From assembly GCF_003002815.1 (NCBI RefSeq), contig NZ_PVTF01000001.1:868001-932000 (forward strand): 64,000 bases of DNA, given 5' to 3'. Both the position numbers and the translations under genes were made by a program. The notes beneath the pieces are model-generated. The model worked only from the letters and a program-made list of their open reading frames with translations, had not been told where the DNA came from and did not search any database. Source of the DNA: Umezawaea tangerina (GTDB lineage Bacteria > Actinomycetota > Actinomycetes > Mycobacteriales > Pseudonocardiaceae). Shown here one piece after another: positions 26,864 to 35,357 of the stretch; the stretch's first letter is position 1, and every line of letters starts with the position of its first letter.

Positions 26864-27260
26864 TGTTCCCACGCCTCCGCCCGGCCACGAGCCCGGAGAC
26901 GACGACCACGGCCCACACCACGGCGAGCGCGATGAGCAGGCCCGCCAGGTACGGGCGGTCGTGCAGCCCCGGAGTGACGGGACCGGAGTAGGCCCGCCAC
27001 AGGTAGGGGACCGCCAGCACGACGAGGATCCCGCTGACCACCAGTCCCGCGCCGACCGGTGCGCGCCACGGCTTCGGCAGCACGCGGGCGATGAGCACCC
27101 CGCCGACGCCGACCGCAGGGGCCAGCACGGCGTCGTGCAGGACGGGGCCGCCGACCAGCCAGCCGCCGAGCGAGAACGGGTTGTCCAACGCCACCGGCAG
27201 CAGCAGCACCGCGCCCCAGCCGAGCAGCCCGATCCCGAGCGCGCCGATCACCCACCGCAT
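26847..27260 (-). CDS. small integral membrane protein
   Basis: A protein of 137 aa with about four hydrophobic segments starting RWVIGALGIGLLGWGAVLLL. Its family is not recognised. ATG at 27260 overlaps the TGA of the molybdopterin oxidoreductase gene, so it is the last member of a five-gene operon and may be a membrane partner of that enzyme. A longer upstream frame is rejected because it lies inside the oxidoreductase gene. Confidence 0.75.
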   Translation of the reverse strand: MRWVIGALGIGLLGWGAVLLLPVALDNPFSLGGWLVGGPVLHDAVLAPAVGVGGVLIARVLPKPWRAPVGAGLVVSGILVVLAVPYLWRAYSGPVTPGLHDRPYLAGLLIALAVVWAVVVVSGLVAGRRRGNTPAAS

Positions 27261-28366
27261 CACAGCACCTCCAGTCGGGAGACCCACTTGGTCTGCAGCA
27301 CACCGGGCCTGCTCGGGGCGATGAGCCTGCACGGGTAGCCGTGGTCGAGCGTCAGCGTCGCGCCGTCCATCCGCAGCGCCAGCAGCGTCAACGGGTCCGC
27401 GGTGTGCGTGCCGGGCAGCGTGGTCGACCGGTAGAGCCCGTCCTTCTCCAGGGAGTCGACCCTGACCGCGCTCCCGGCGGGCACACCCGCCCGGTCCAGC
27501 AGGTCCGCGACCCGGACCCCGGTCCAGGTGGCGCTCGCGCTCCAGCCTTCGACGCACGCGATCGGCAGCTCGGCGGTGGTCTGCGGCATGGCCCGCAGCT
27601 CGTCGAGCGTGAACTCCGCGTCACCGACCCGCAACCGCCACGTCGAGTCCGCAGTGGACACACCCGCGGCTTCGGCCCGCCGGTTGACCGGCACCCCGGT
27701 GGCCGAGCGCGACCCGAGGACGGAGACGTCGCGCAGCCACGGCACCGTGCCGCCGACCGTGGCGAGCACGGCCGCACCCGCGGCCCCGCCGGTGGTGAGC
27801 AGGAAACCGCGCCTGCTCAGCGCGCCGGTGGCCGGCTTGGGCTCCTCGGTCGTCCTGGTCAGCGCCTCCCGGATCACCGGCAGCTTCACCGCGATGTGCA
27901 CCAGCAGCGCGCCGGTGGCGACGTAGGCGACGGCGTAGTGGGCGGTGGGGAAGAAGAACGCCCACGGGTAGTTCTGGGCGACGTTGAACACGCCGGTCAG
28001 CAGCTCGAAGAACGAGGCGGCGATCAGCACGAAGATCGACCCGCGTTCCAGCGCGTGCGGCACCGACCGCACCACGGGGCGCCCGAACAGCTTCGGGTAC
28101 ACGCTCCACAGCTTGGCCAGCAGCAGCGGGATCGCGGCGACCCCGGACGTGACGTGCACGCCCTGGGTGATCCGGTACAGGTTGACCGGCCTCGACGGCC
28201 AGGTGAACCACGCGGCCGGGTGCTGGATGCCGTGGCTGAGGAGCCCGGTGGCGAAGCACAGCCCGAACGCGATGCCCAGCCACAGCCCGATCCGCGCCGA
28301 GACGCGCGGACCGTGGGTCGGGCTGGTGAAGTCGGTCTCCTGGGGTGGTCGCACGGGTGGTTTCAC
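27260..28366 (-). CDS. membrane-fused molybdopterin-dependent oxidoreductase (sulfite oxidase/YedY fold)
   Basis: A protein of 368 aa. The N-terminal third has four TM helices with His residues in SHGIQHPAAW, QGVHVT and AHYAVAY, like a small b-type cytochrome. After it comes a Tat-like motif SRRGFLLTTGGAAGAA, then a molybdopterin domain; the Mo ligand is likely the Cys in ELPIACVEGWSA. Fusion of a YedZ-like membrane part with a YedY-like catalytic part suggests direct electron flow from the quinone pool. The electron acceptor is unknown. GTG at 28366 overlaps the methyltransferase stop. Confidence 0.85.
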   Translation of the reverse strand: MKPPVRPPQETDFTSPTHGPRVSARIGLWLGIAFGLCFATGLLSHGIQHPAAWFTWPSRPVNLYRITQGVHVTSGVAAIPLLLAKLWSVYPKLFGRPVVRSVPHALERGSIFVLIAASFFELLTGVFNVAQNYPWAFFFPTAHYAVAYVATGALLVHIAVKLPVIREALTRTTEEPKPATGALSRRGFLLTTGGAAGAAVLATVGGTVPWLRDVSVLGSRSATGVPVNRRAEAAGVSTADSTWRLRVGDAEFTLDELRAMPQTTAELPIACVEGWSASATWTGVRVADLLDRAGVPAGSAVRVDSLEKDGLYRSTTLPGTHTADPLTLLALRMDGATLTLDHGYPCRLIAPSRPGVLQTKWVSRLEVL

Positions 28367-28977
28367 GACTGCTCCAGTTCCGCGAACCAGCGGCCGGACC
28401 GCTCCACGAGCCAGCGGACCCGGAACCCGGCGGACCCGGCCGCCTCCTGGAGGGCCTCGGGGTCGAGCCAGGCCCAGTCGAACCACGAGCCCCAGGAGTC
28501 CTCGCCGCCCACGCGGGCGCGTTCCCGGCGCAGCCCGCAGCCGGGCGGCTCCACCTCGACCAGGACGGTTCCCCTGGCGTGCAACAACGTCCTGGCCCGG
28601 CGCAGGAGGGCGGCCGGGTCGCCGCCGATGCCGATGTTCCCGTCGGCCAGCAGCACGTGCGACCACCGGCCCTCGCCGGGCAGCTGCTTGAACAGGTCGC
28701 GGTGCAGCGCCGGGCCGCCGCGCGACTGCGTCAGCGAGATCGCGACCTCGGAGTTGTCCACGCCCAGCGCGACGATCCCGCGTTCCACCAGCGCCGCGAC
28801 CAACCGGCCGGGGCCGCAGCCGAGGTCGATGGTCGGTCCCCCGCACGCGTCCACCAGGATCCGGTCCGCGTCGTCGGCGTCGTCGTGCCACCGGGTGATC
28901 GGCATGGCGACCCGCCTCCCTCCGTCCACGTCGAGCCAGCACCGCGAACCGCGCAGGCCGACGTCGAACGCGGTCAC
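28363..28977 (-). CDS. class I SAM-dependent methyltransferase
   Basis: A protein of 204 aa with motif I IDLGCGPGRLVAAL (about 50-63), the acidic residue in ALGVDNSEVAI and a later LLADGNIGIGG. The N-terminal DVGLRGSRCWLDVDGGRRVA is unusual for the fold. The target is unknown. GTG at 28977 overlaps the DUF2064 gene stop. Tight coupling to two glycosyltransferase-like genes suggests a shared small-molecule or glycan product. Confidence 0.85.
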   Translation of the reverse strand: MTAFDVGLRGSRCWLDVDGGRRVAMPITRWHDDADDADRILVDACGGPTIDLGCGPGRLVAALVERGIVALGVDNSEVAISLTQSRGGPALHRDLFKQLPGEGRWSHVLLADGNIGIGGDPAALLRRARTLLHARGTVLVEVEPPGCGLRRERARVGGEDSWGSWFDWAWLDPEALQEAAGSAGFRVRWLVERSGRWFAELEQS

Positions 28978-29642
28978 CGCAGCACGTCCACGAGCAGCGC
29001 TTCGGCGAACCGGCTGCCGGGCAGTCCCGCGGCCACCGCCAGCGCCGTGCCCATGTCGTCCACATCGGACAGTTCGGGGAGCGCGCCGATCCTCAGCCCG
29101 TGCCGCCGCAACGCCGCGGCGGTGAGCGAACCGGTGTCGTCGCGGGACATCGGCACGGTGCGCAGCGCGGCCGCCCGGTACCCGTCGTGCAGGCCGAGCG
29201 CCCACCAGCCGCCGTCGGCGGCCATGCCCAGCACCCCGTCGACGTGGCGCATCGAGGCGATGCACCCGTCCAGCAGCTCGGCGGTCACCTGCGGGGTGTC
29301 CATGCCGATCTGGAACACCGGCAGGCCCCCGTTCAGGTGCGCCGTGTCGGCGTGCGCGTTGGCCAGCCTGGTGGCGAAGTCGGCACCCCGTTGCGGCACC
29401 ACGACCGTGCGCCGCAGCAGTGCCCGCAGCTCGTCGGACCGCTGGGCCGCGGTCAGGTCGCCGGTCATCGCCACCACGGGGATCGTGCCGGGCGTGGCGA
29501 GCACGGCGTCGAGGGTGTCCAGCAGCGCGGCGGCCGCGATGTCCGCGGCCTGCCCTGGCGGCACGGCGGGGCTGAGCCGGGTCTTGGCCTGGCCGGGCAC
29601 GGGGGCCTTGGCGACCACGAGCAGCGATGCGCGGGCGGTCAT
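28974..29642 (-). CDS. DUF2064/TIGR04282-type glycosyltransferase
   Basis: A protein of 222 aa with a nucleotidyl/GT-A fold. It opens with LLVVAKAPVPGQAKTRLSP, the family's nucleotide-binding loop, and has QIGMDTPQVTAELL and ADGGWWALGL. Related proteins are named after arsenosugar biosynthesis, but the true substrate is not established. ATG at 29642 overlaps the GT2 stop. It is the second gene in the operon. Confidence 0.87.
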   Translation of the reverse strand: MTARASLLVVAKAPVPGQAKTRLSPAVPPGQAADIAAAALLDTLDAVLATPGTIPVVAMTGDLTAAQRSDELRALLRRTVVVPQRGADFATRLANAHADTAHLNGGLPVFQIGMDTPQVTAELLDGCIASMRHVDGVLGMAADGGWWALGLHDGYRAAALRTVPMSRDDTGSLTAAALRRHGLRIGALPELSDVDDMGTALAVAAGLPGSRFAEALLVDVLR

Positions 29643-30289
29643 CGCAGCACCCCCGCCATGTCGCGGACGGCGCGCACCGTGCCGCGCACGGACCCGGAGA
29701 CCTTGGACTTCGTGCCCGCGGTGCGCGGCCCGTAGGTGACGTCGCGCTCCTCGACCCGCCAGCCCGCCGCCCCGGCGCGCAGCAGCAGTTCGAGCGGGTA
29801 GCCGAACGCGCGGTCCTCGATGCCGAGGTCGAGCAGGTCCTGGCGGCGGAACGCGCGCATCGGGGCGATGTCGCGCACCGGCAGGCCCTTGCTCCGCAAC
29901 AGGGCCGCGAGCACCATGTTCCCGGCCCTGGCGTGCCACGGCCAGCTGCCCGAGCTCGTCGGCACCCGTCTGCCGACGGCCATCTGGGCGCCACCGCGCA
30001 CCAGCTCCACCAGCTCGGGCAGCTGCCGGGGGTCGAGCGAGCCGTCCGCGTCCAGGACGCAGACGATCTCCGACCGGGCCAGCTCCACGCCGGTGTGCGC
30101 GGCGGCGCCGTAGCCCTTGCGCGGCTCGTGCACCACCCGCGCCCCCAGCGACTCGGCCACCTCGGGGGAGCCGTCGCGCGAACCGTTGTCGACCACCAGC
30201 GCGCGGAAGCCCGGAGGCAGCGCGCGCAGCACGCCGGGCAGCGCCGCGGCTTCGTCCAGGCAGGGGAACACCACATCGATCTCGTCCAC
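29639..30289 (-). CDS. family 2 glycosyltransferase, polyprenyl-phosphate sugar synthase-like
   Basis: A protein of 216 aa. DVVFPCLDEAAALPGVL and VVDNGSRDGS bind the nucleotide sugar; the metal motif is VCVLDADGSLDP (DxD). The C-terminal ITYGPRTAGTKSKVSG-like stretch (VTYGPRTAGTKSKVSG) is shared with dolichyl-phosphate mannosyltransferases. GTG at 30289 starts the operon on the minus strand. It lies divergent from a polytopic membrane protein across 143 bp. Confidence 0.9.
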   Translation of the reverse strand: MDEIDVVFPCLDEAAALPGVLRALPPGFRALVVDNGSRDGSPEVAESLGARVVHEPRKGYGAAAHTGVELARSEIVCVLDADGSLDPRQLPELVELVRGGAQMAVGRRVPTSSGSWPWHARAGNMVLAALLRSKGLPVRDIAPMRAFRRQDLLDLGIEDRAFGYPLELLLRAGAAGWRVEERDVTYGPRTAGTKSKVSGSVRGTVRAVRDMAGVLR

Positions 30290-30432
30290 AACGGACAGAG
30301 TGGGCCTGTCGGGGGCGGAGGAAAACCCTTTGGCTGCTTACCGAATCCTGACGTGTGACGACTTCTTACGGGTGTCTGACGGATCCCGGTCCCAGCCGGT
30401 GACCAGCGCGTCCGTGCCCTACGGTCCAACCC

Positions 30433-31677
30433 GTGTCGCGTGTCCGGTGGACGGTCCTGGGGGCCTCGGTCCTGGTGCTCCTCGCCGTCGTCGTCGGGGC
30501 GCTGCTCGGCGGGCAGCGGACGTTCGCCGGCTTCCCGCCGCTGTTCGCCTACTGGCTGCCCCACGTCGGCGTCGGCACGCCGCTCGCGCTGCTGGTCGCC
30601 GTGCTCGTCGTGGCCAAGGGCCCGGAGCTGGCGGACCGGCTGCCGTGGCGGACCGCGCTGGGCGCCGGGTACCTGGCCGCGGTGGCGTGGACGATCTCGC
30701 TGGCGCTGGTCGACGGCTGGGACCGCGGGTTCGCGGGCAGGCTGACCACGTCCGACGAGTACCTGCACGAGGTTCCGGGCGTCACCGACATCGGCGCCAT
30801 GCTGCGCGGTTTCTCCGCGCGGATCCTCGACTACCAGCCGGACTCGTGGACCACCCACGTGTCCGGCCACCCGCCGGGCGCACTGCTCGCGTTCGTCGGG
30901 CTCGACCGGATCGGGCTGTCCGGCGGGGCGTGGGCGGCGCTGCTGTGCGTGCTGGTCGGCGGGCTCACGGCGGTCGCGGTGCCGGTCGCGCTGCGCGCCC
31001 GGGGCAACGACGAGGCCGCGGCCCGCGCGGTGCTGCCGTTCGCCGCGCTGTTCCCCGGCGCGGTGTGGGTCGGGGTGTCGGCCGACGGGCTGTTCGCGGG
31101 CGTCACGGCGTGCGGCATCGCCCTGCTGGCGCTGGGCCGCCCGCTGCTGGCCGGGCTGCTGCTCGGGCTCGGGATCTTCCTGTCCTACGGGCTCGTGCTC
31201 ATCGGCGTGGTCGCGCTGGTCGTGGCCTGGCGGAACTGGAAGGCGCTCGGCCTGGCCGTGCTCGGCGCCGTGGTCGTCGTGGCGGCCTTCGCGGCCGCCG
31301 GGTTCTGGTGGCTCGACGGCTACCACCTCGTCGTGGAGCGGTACTACCAGGGCATCGCGTCCTCCCGCGTGTACCACTACTGGGTGTGGGCGAACCTGGC
31401 CGCCGCCGTGCTGGCCGCCGGACTGGCACCGATCGCGGGCCTCGCGCGGGCGCGCCGCTCCCCGGCGGCGTGGCTGGCGGGCGCCGCCGTGGCCGCGGTG
31501 CTGTTCGCGGACCTCTCCGGCCTGAGCAAGGCGGAGGTGGAGCGGATCTGGCTACCGTTCACCGTGTGGCTGACCGCCGCGACCGCGTTCCTGCCCGCGG
31601 GCTCGCGCCGACCGTGGCTGGCCGTGCAGGCGGGAACGGCGCTGGTGGTCAACCACCTCCTGCTGACGAACTGGTGA
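30433..31677 (+). CDS. polytopic membrane protein, GT-C-like
   Basis: A protein of 414 aa with 10-11 predicted TM helices. Early extracytoplasmic loops contain DYQPDSWTTHVSGHPPGALL; such polar loops near TM1-2 occur in lipid-linked-sugar glycosyltransferases of GT-C type, but no sure catalytic Asp motif is recognised. Being divergent from a polyprenyl-phosphate sugar synthase-like gene, it may use its product. GTG at 30433; 4 bp separate its stop from the response regulator. Confidence 0.75.
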   Translation: MSRVRWTVLGASVLVLLAVVVGALLGGQRTFAGFPPLFAYWLPHVGVGTPLALLVAVLVVAKGPELADRLPWRTALGAGYLAAVAWTISLALVDGWDRGFAGRLTTSDEYLHEVPGVTDIGAMLRGFSARILDYQPDSWTTHVSGHPPGALLAFVGLDRIGLSGGAWAALLCVLVGGLTAVAVPVALRARGNDEAAARAVLPFAALFPGAVWVGVSADGLFAGVTACGIALLALGRPLLAGLLLGLGIFLSYGLVLIGVVALVVAWRNWKALGLAVLGAVVVVAAFAAAGFWWLDGYHLVVERYYQGIASSRVYHYWVWANLAAAVLAAGLAPIAGLARARRSPAAWLAGAAVAAVLFADLSGLSKAEVERIWLPFTVWLTAATAFLPAGSRRPWLAVQAGTALVVNHLLLTNW

Positions 31678-31681
31678 GGCG

Positions 31682-32392
31682 ATGACGAACGAAGCTGTGG
31701 CCGTCGGGCGCGTGCTCGTCGTGGACGACGACATGACCGTCCGCGACGTGGTGCGCCGGTACCTGGAGCTGGCGGGCCACGAGGTGCGGCTGGCCGGTGA
31801 CGGGGAGGCGGCGCTGCGGATGTTCGCCGAACAGCCCCCCGACCTGGTCGTGCTCGACCTCATGCTGCCGGGGATCGACGGGCTGGAGGTGTGCAGGCGG
31901 CTGCGGCAGCGCAGCGCCGTTCCGGTCGTGATGCTCACCGCGCTGGGCGAGGAGGAGGACCGCATCGCCGGTCTCCAGCTCGGCGCCGACGACTACGTGA
32001 CCAAGCCGTTCAGCCCGCGCGAGCTCGCCCTGCGCGTCACGTCCGTGCTCCGCCGCTCCCGCGCGACCCTGGCCCCGCCTCCCGCGCGGACCCTGGTCGA
32101 CGGCGGCCTGACCGTCGACCTCGGCGCCCGCGGCGCCCGCCTGGACGGCGCGGACCTGTCGTTGACCACCAGGGAGTTCGACCTGCTCACGTTCCTCATG
32201 TCCAACCCCGGCCAGGCGTTCGACCGCGCCCAGCTGCTCGAACGCGTGTGGGGCTGGGAGTTCGGCGACCAGTCCACCGTGACCGTCCACGTGCGACGGT
32301 TGCGCGAGAAGATCGAGAAGGACTCCGCGCGGCCGACCCGCATCACCACGGTCTGGGGCGTCGGCTACCGGTACGACGGAGGTGCCCGCTGA
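31682..32392 (+). CDS. OmpR-family response regulator
   Basis: A protein of 236 aa. The receiver has [12 protein letters not shown] and Asp in [13 protein letters not shown], with Lys in [10 protein letters not shown]. The winged helix ends [20 protein letters not shown], then GVGYRY. It pairs with the kinase gene, with which it shares one base (TGATG). It follows the membrane protein gene by 4 bp, so the three are probably one operon. Confidence 0.93.
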   Translation: MTNEAVAVGRVLVVDDDMTVRDVVRRYLELAGHEVRLAGDGEAALRMFAEQPPDLVVLDLMLPGIDGLEVCRRLRQRSAVPVVMLTALGEEEDRIAGLQLGADDYVTKPFSPRELALRVTSVLRRSRATLAPPPARTLVDGGLTVDLGARGARLDGADLSLTTREFDLLTFLMSNPGQAFDRAQLLERVWGWEFGDQSTVTVHVRRLREKIEKDSARPTRITTVWGVGYRYDGGAR

Positions 32393-33405
32393 TGCTGGTG
32401 GAGATGTCGCACATAGCCCCGTTCGCGGTCATGTTCTCGCTGCCGCTCGTCCTGCTGGGCGCCTGGCTGCTGCTCCGCAGGCTGGTCCACCGCTCGCTCA
32501 CCACGGCGCTGTCCGTGCTGGCGATCGTGCCGGTGCTCGCCACCATCGGCGGTGTCCTCGCGGTCAGCCAGTTCATGTTCAACCCGATCATCACCACCAC
32601 GCTGCTCGTGTGCTCGCTGGTGGCGCTGGTGACCGTGCCGACCGCGGTCATGCTGGGCCGTAGCATCGCCCGCCGCAGCGTGTGGGAGCACGAGGCCCGT
32701 GCCCGCGAACGCGCCGCCGAGGCGTCCCGGCGCGAGCTGGTGGCGTGGATCAGCCACGACCTGCGCACCCCGCTGGCGGGCATCCGCGCGATGGCCGAGG
32801 CGCTGGCCGACGGGGTCGTCCACCAGCCCCACGAGGTGTCCGACTACGCGGGCCGGATCAGCACCGAGGCCGACCAGCTCTCCGCCATGGTCGACGACCT
32901 GTTCGAGCTCTCCCGCATCACCGCGGGCGCGCTCCGGCTGACCCTGTCCGACGTCCCGCTGGCCGACATCGTCAGCGAGGTCGTCGCGGCCGAGGGCCCG
33001 GTCGCCCGGCGCAAGGGCGTCCGCCTGGAGGCCAGCGCCGCTACGTGGCCGGTCGTCCTGGGCAGCGACCCCGAGCTGGCCCGCGTGGTACGCAACCTGC
33101 TGTCCAACGCCATCCGCCACACCCCGCCCGACGGGACGGTGGCGGTGCGGGTGGACGTGGACGGCCAGGAGGCGCGCCTGTGGGTCGACGACTCGTGCGG
33201 CGGCATCCCGGAGCCCGACCTGCCCAGGGTGTTCGAGGTGGCGTTCCGCGGCACCCCGAGCAGGCAGCCCGTCGGCGGCGGCCTGGGCCTGGCGATCGCG
33301 CGGGGCCTGGTCGAGGCGCACAAGGGGACCATCGACGCGCGCAACCACGGGCCGGGCTGCCGGTTCGAGGTCCGGCTGCCGCTGGCCACCGCGATGGCGG
33401 GCTGA
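32392..33405 (+). CDS. sensor histidine kinase
   Basis: A kinase of 337 aa. Two or three TM helices lie in the first 90 residues with only short external loops, so the signal is probably sensed in the membrane. The H-box is [16 protein letters not shown], the N-box [11 protein letters not shown], and the ATP lid [11 protein letters not shown]. It phosphorylates the preceding regulator. The next gene is convergent and begins at the adjacent base. Confidence 0.92.
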   Translation: MLVEMSHIAPFAVMFSLPLVLLGAWLLLRRLVHRSLTTALSVLAIVPVLATIGGVLAVSQFMFNPIITTTLLVCSLVALVTVPTAVMLGRSIARRSVWEHEARARERAAEASRRELVAWISHDLRTPLAGIRAMAEALADGVVHQPHEVSDYAGRISTEADQLSAMVDDLFELSRITAGALRLTLSDVPLADIVSEVVAAEGPVARRKGVRLEASAATWPVVLGSDPELARVVRNLLSNAIRHTPPDGTVAVRVDVDGQEARLWVDDSCGGIPEPDLPRVFEVAFRGTPSRQPVGGGLGLAIARGLVEAHKGTIDARNHGPGCRFEVRLPLATAMAG

Positions 33406-34449
33406 CTACCGCAGCGGGTCCGTGGCGAACGCCTTGACGCCGGTGGCGAAGCTGGTGAGCGCCCGGAACCCCAGTCGGCGGGTGGCCTCGGACGGGTCGG
33501 CGACGACGTGGCGGACGTCGGCCGCCCTGGCGCCGCCGACGATCTCGGGAGCCGGGCCGCCGCAGGCGCGGGACAGCTCGACCGCGAGGTCGCCGACGGT
33601 GTGGGGCTCGCCCGAGCAGATGTTCAACGGGGTCAGCGCGCCGGGCGGGGCGTCGGCGCGCAGGGCCAGCACGTTGGCCCGCGCGATGTCGCTGACGTGC
33701 ACGAAGTCCCGCCGCTGCCGCCCGTCCTCCAGGACCGTCGGCGCCTTGCCGTTCTCCAACGACGACCGGAACAGCGACGCGACACCCGCGTAGGGGGTGT
33801 CGCGGGGCATCCGCGGCCCGTAGACGTTGTGGTACCTCAGCGCCCACACCCCGCCGCCGGTCTGCCGGGCCCAGGCTGCGGCGTAGTGCTCCTGGGCGAG
33901 CTTGCTGGCCGCGTAGGTGCTGCGCGGGTCCAGCGGCGCGTCCTCCGGCACCGTCAGCGACTCCAACGAGGTCCCGCACTCCGGGCACGGCGGCTCGTAC
34001 TCGCCCGCGTCGATCGACTCCTGGCGGCGCGGGGCGGCCCGCACGACCCCGTGCGCCGGGCACCAGTACCGGCCCTCCCCGTAGACGACCATCGACGACG
34101 CGAGGACGAGCCTGCGCACCCCCGCCTCGTGCATCGCGGCCAGCAGCACGGCCGTGCCGTAGTCGTTGTTGAACGCGTACAGCGGGGCGTCCGACGGGTC
34201 GAGGCCGTGACCGACGACCGCGGCCTGGTGGCACACCGCGTCCACGCCCCGCAGCAGCCCCGCGACCGCGACCGGGTCGCTCACGTCGCCGACCACCACC
34301 TCGTAGCGCCGCACCCACTCCGGCACCGGCCCGCTGTGGGCCTGGGGCAGCAGCGCGTCGAGCAGCACCGGTTCGTCACCGCCCTCGGCGAGCGCGTCGG
34401 CGACGTGTGACCCGATGAAACCGGCTCCGCCGGTGAGGAGGACTCGCAC
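33406..34449 (-). CDS. NAD-dependent sugar epimerase with Cys-rich insert
   Basis: A short-chain dehydrogenase of the extended type, 347 aa. VLLTGGAGFIGSHVADAL binds NAD; SSMVVYG and the catalytic YAASK (Tyr, Lys) are present. Between them is an insert WCPAHG...PPCPECG with two CxxHG/CxxC-like pairs that may bind zinc. The same insert occurs in proteins called dTDP-L-rhamnose 4-epimerase, which is the best guess. GTG at 34449 is preferred over ATG at 34527 because it starts the Rossmann fold. Confidence 0.83.
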   Translation of the reverse strand: MRVLLTGGAGFIGSHVADALAEGGDEPVLLDALLPQAHSGPVPEWVRRYEVVVGDVSDPVAVAGLLRGVDAVCHQAAVVGHGLDPSDAPLYAFNNDYGTAVLLAAMHEAGVRRLVLASSMVVYGEGRYWCPAHGVVRAAPRRQESIDAGEYEPPCPECGTSLESLTVPEDAPLDPRSTYAASKLAQEHYAAAWARQTGGGVWALRYHNVYGPRMPRDTPYAGVASLFRSSLENGKAPTVLEDGRQRRDFVHVSDIARANVLALRADAPPGALTPLNICSGEPHTVGDLAVELSRACGGPAPEIVGGARAADVRHVVADPSEATRRLGFRALTSFATGVKAFATDPLR

Positions 34450-34544
34450 GCGACCGACGTTAAGGGGCGCGCGGCCGCGACACCCGGTCCCGGAGCGACA
34501 CGTCATGGAACCGTCAGATCCGGGCATTGGCTACGGTTGTCCGC

Positions 34545-35045
34545 ATGGAACGCAGCGCGCAGCGCCTCGGCCGCGCCCTCGTCGTGATCGTGGACGACCG
34601 GGTGGCGCACGGTGAGCACGACAACAGCACGGGACCACTGGTCACCGAACTGCTCGAAGAGGCAGGTTTCATCGTCGACGCGACGGTCGCCGTCGAGGGC
34701 GAGGTGGTCGACATCCGGGCCGCGCTCAACACCGCGGTCATCGGCGGCGTCGACCTCGTCGTCACGGTCGGGGGCACCGGTGTGTCGCCGCGTGACGTCA
34801 CCCCCGACGCCACGCAGGGCGTGCTCGACCGCCCGATCCCCGGCATCGCCGAGGCGCTGCGCGGCTCCGGCCTCGCGGCGGGCGCGGTGGACGCGGGCAT
34901 CTCCCGCGGCCTCGTCGGCGTGTCCGGCAGCACCCTGGTCGTGAACCTGGCCGGTTCGCGCGCCGCGGTGCGCGACGGCATGGCGACCCTCTCGACGCTG
35001 GTGCCCTACGTCATCGAACAGCTCTCGGGCCTCGACGAGGCATGA
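34545..35045 (+). CDS. MoaB/Mog-type molybdenum cofactor protein
   Basis: A protein of 166 aa with the MoCF-binding fold: DNSTGPLVTELLEEAGF near the start and TVGGTGVSPRDVTPDAT (the molybdopterin-binding loop). It probably adenylylates molybdopterin, and so supports enzymes such as the oxidoreductase at 27260-28366. No SD precedes ATG 34545; a TACGGT -10-like element about 10 bp upstream suggests a leaderless message. Its stop overlaps the next gene. Confidence 0.85.
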   Translation: MERSAQRLGRALVVIVDDRVAHGEHDNSTGPLVTELLEEAGFIVDATVAVEGEVVDIRAALNTAVIGGVDLVVTVGGTGVSPRDVTPDATQGVLDRPIPGIAEALRGSGLAAGAVDAGISRGLVGVSGSTLVVNLAGSRAAVRDGMATLSTLVPYVIEQLSGLDEA

Positions 35046-35221
35046 CGACCGATCCGGAGGACGACGCCGTCGCCGCGGAAGCGGCGCGGCGGCGTCGGCT
35101 CGCCGAGGTGTTCGGCGAGGTGCTCCCGGACACCACGAGCGACGAGCGCGACCCCGACGGAGGGGCCGCCGACCGCGAGTCGTGGTACCGGGAGAACCGG
35201 CCGCCCCACCACGGCGGCTAG
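35042..35221 (+). CDS. small acidic conserved-type protein
   Basis: A protein of 59 aa, too short for routine ORF lists: MTTDPEDDAVAAEAARRRRL, then AEVFGEVLPDTTSDERDPDG and SWYRENRPPHHGG. It overlaps the MoaB-type gene by ATGA, so it is co-translated. Similar short proteins ending WYxxNRPPHH are often found next to actinobacterial MoaB genes; no function is known to me. Confidence 0.75.
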   Translation: MTTDPEDDAVAAEAARRRRLAEVFGEVLPDTTSDERDPDGGAADRESWYRENRPPHHGG

Positions 35222-35357
35222 GCCCTTAGCAGTCCACGTGGCGGGCGTCAATGGCGTCAGCTGAACCACGTGGTGGGGAGTGCGGGGGATCGTTCGCGCG
35301 ACGGCGTTCCCCGAAGCTTGTGGGGTCCGAGAAACGGTTCCCCACAAGGAGTTCCCC

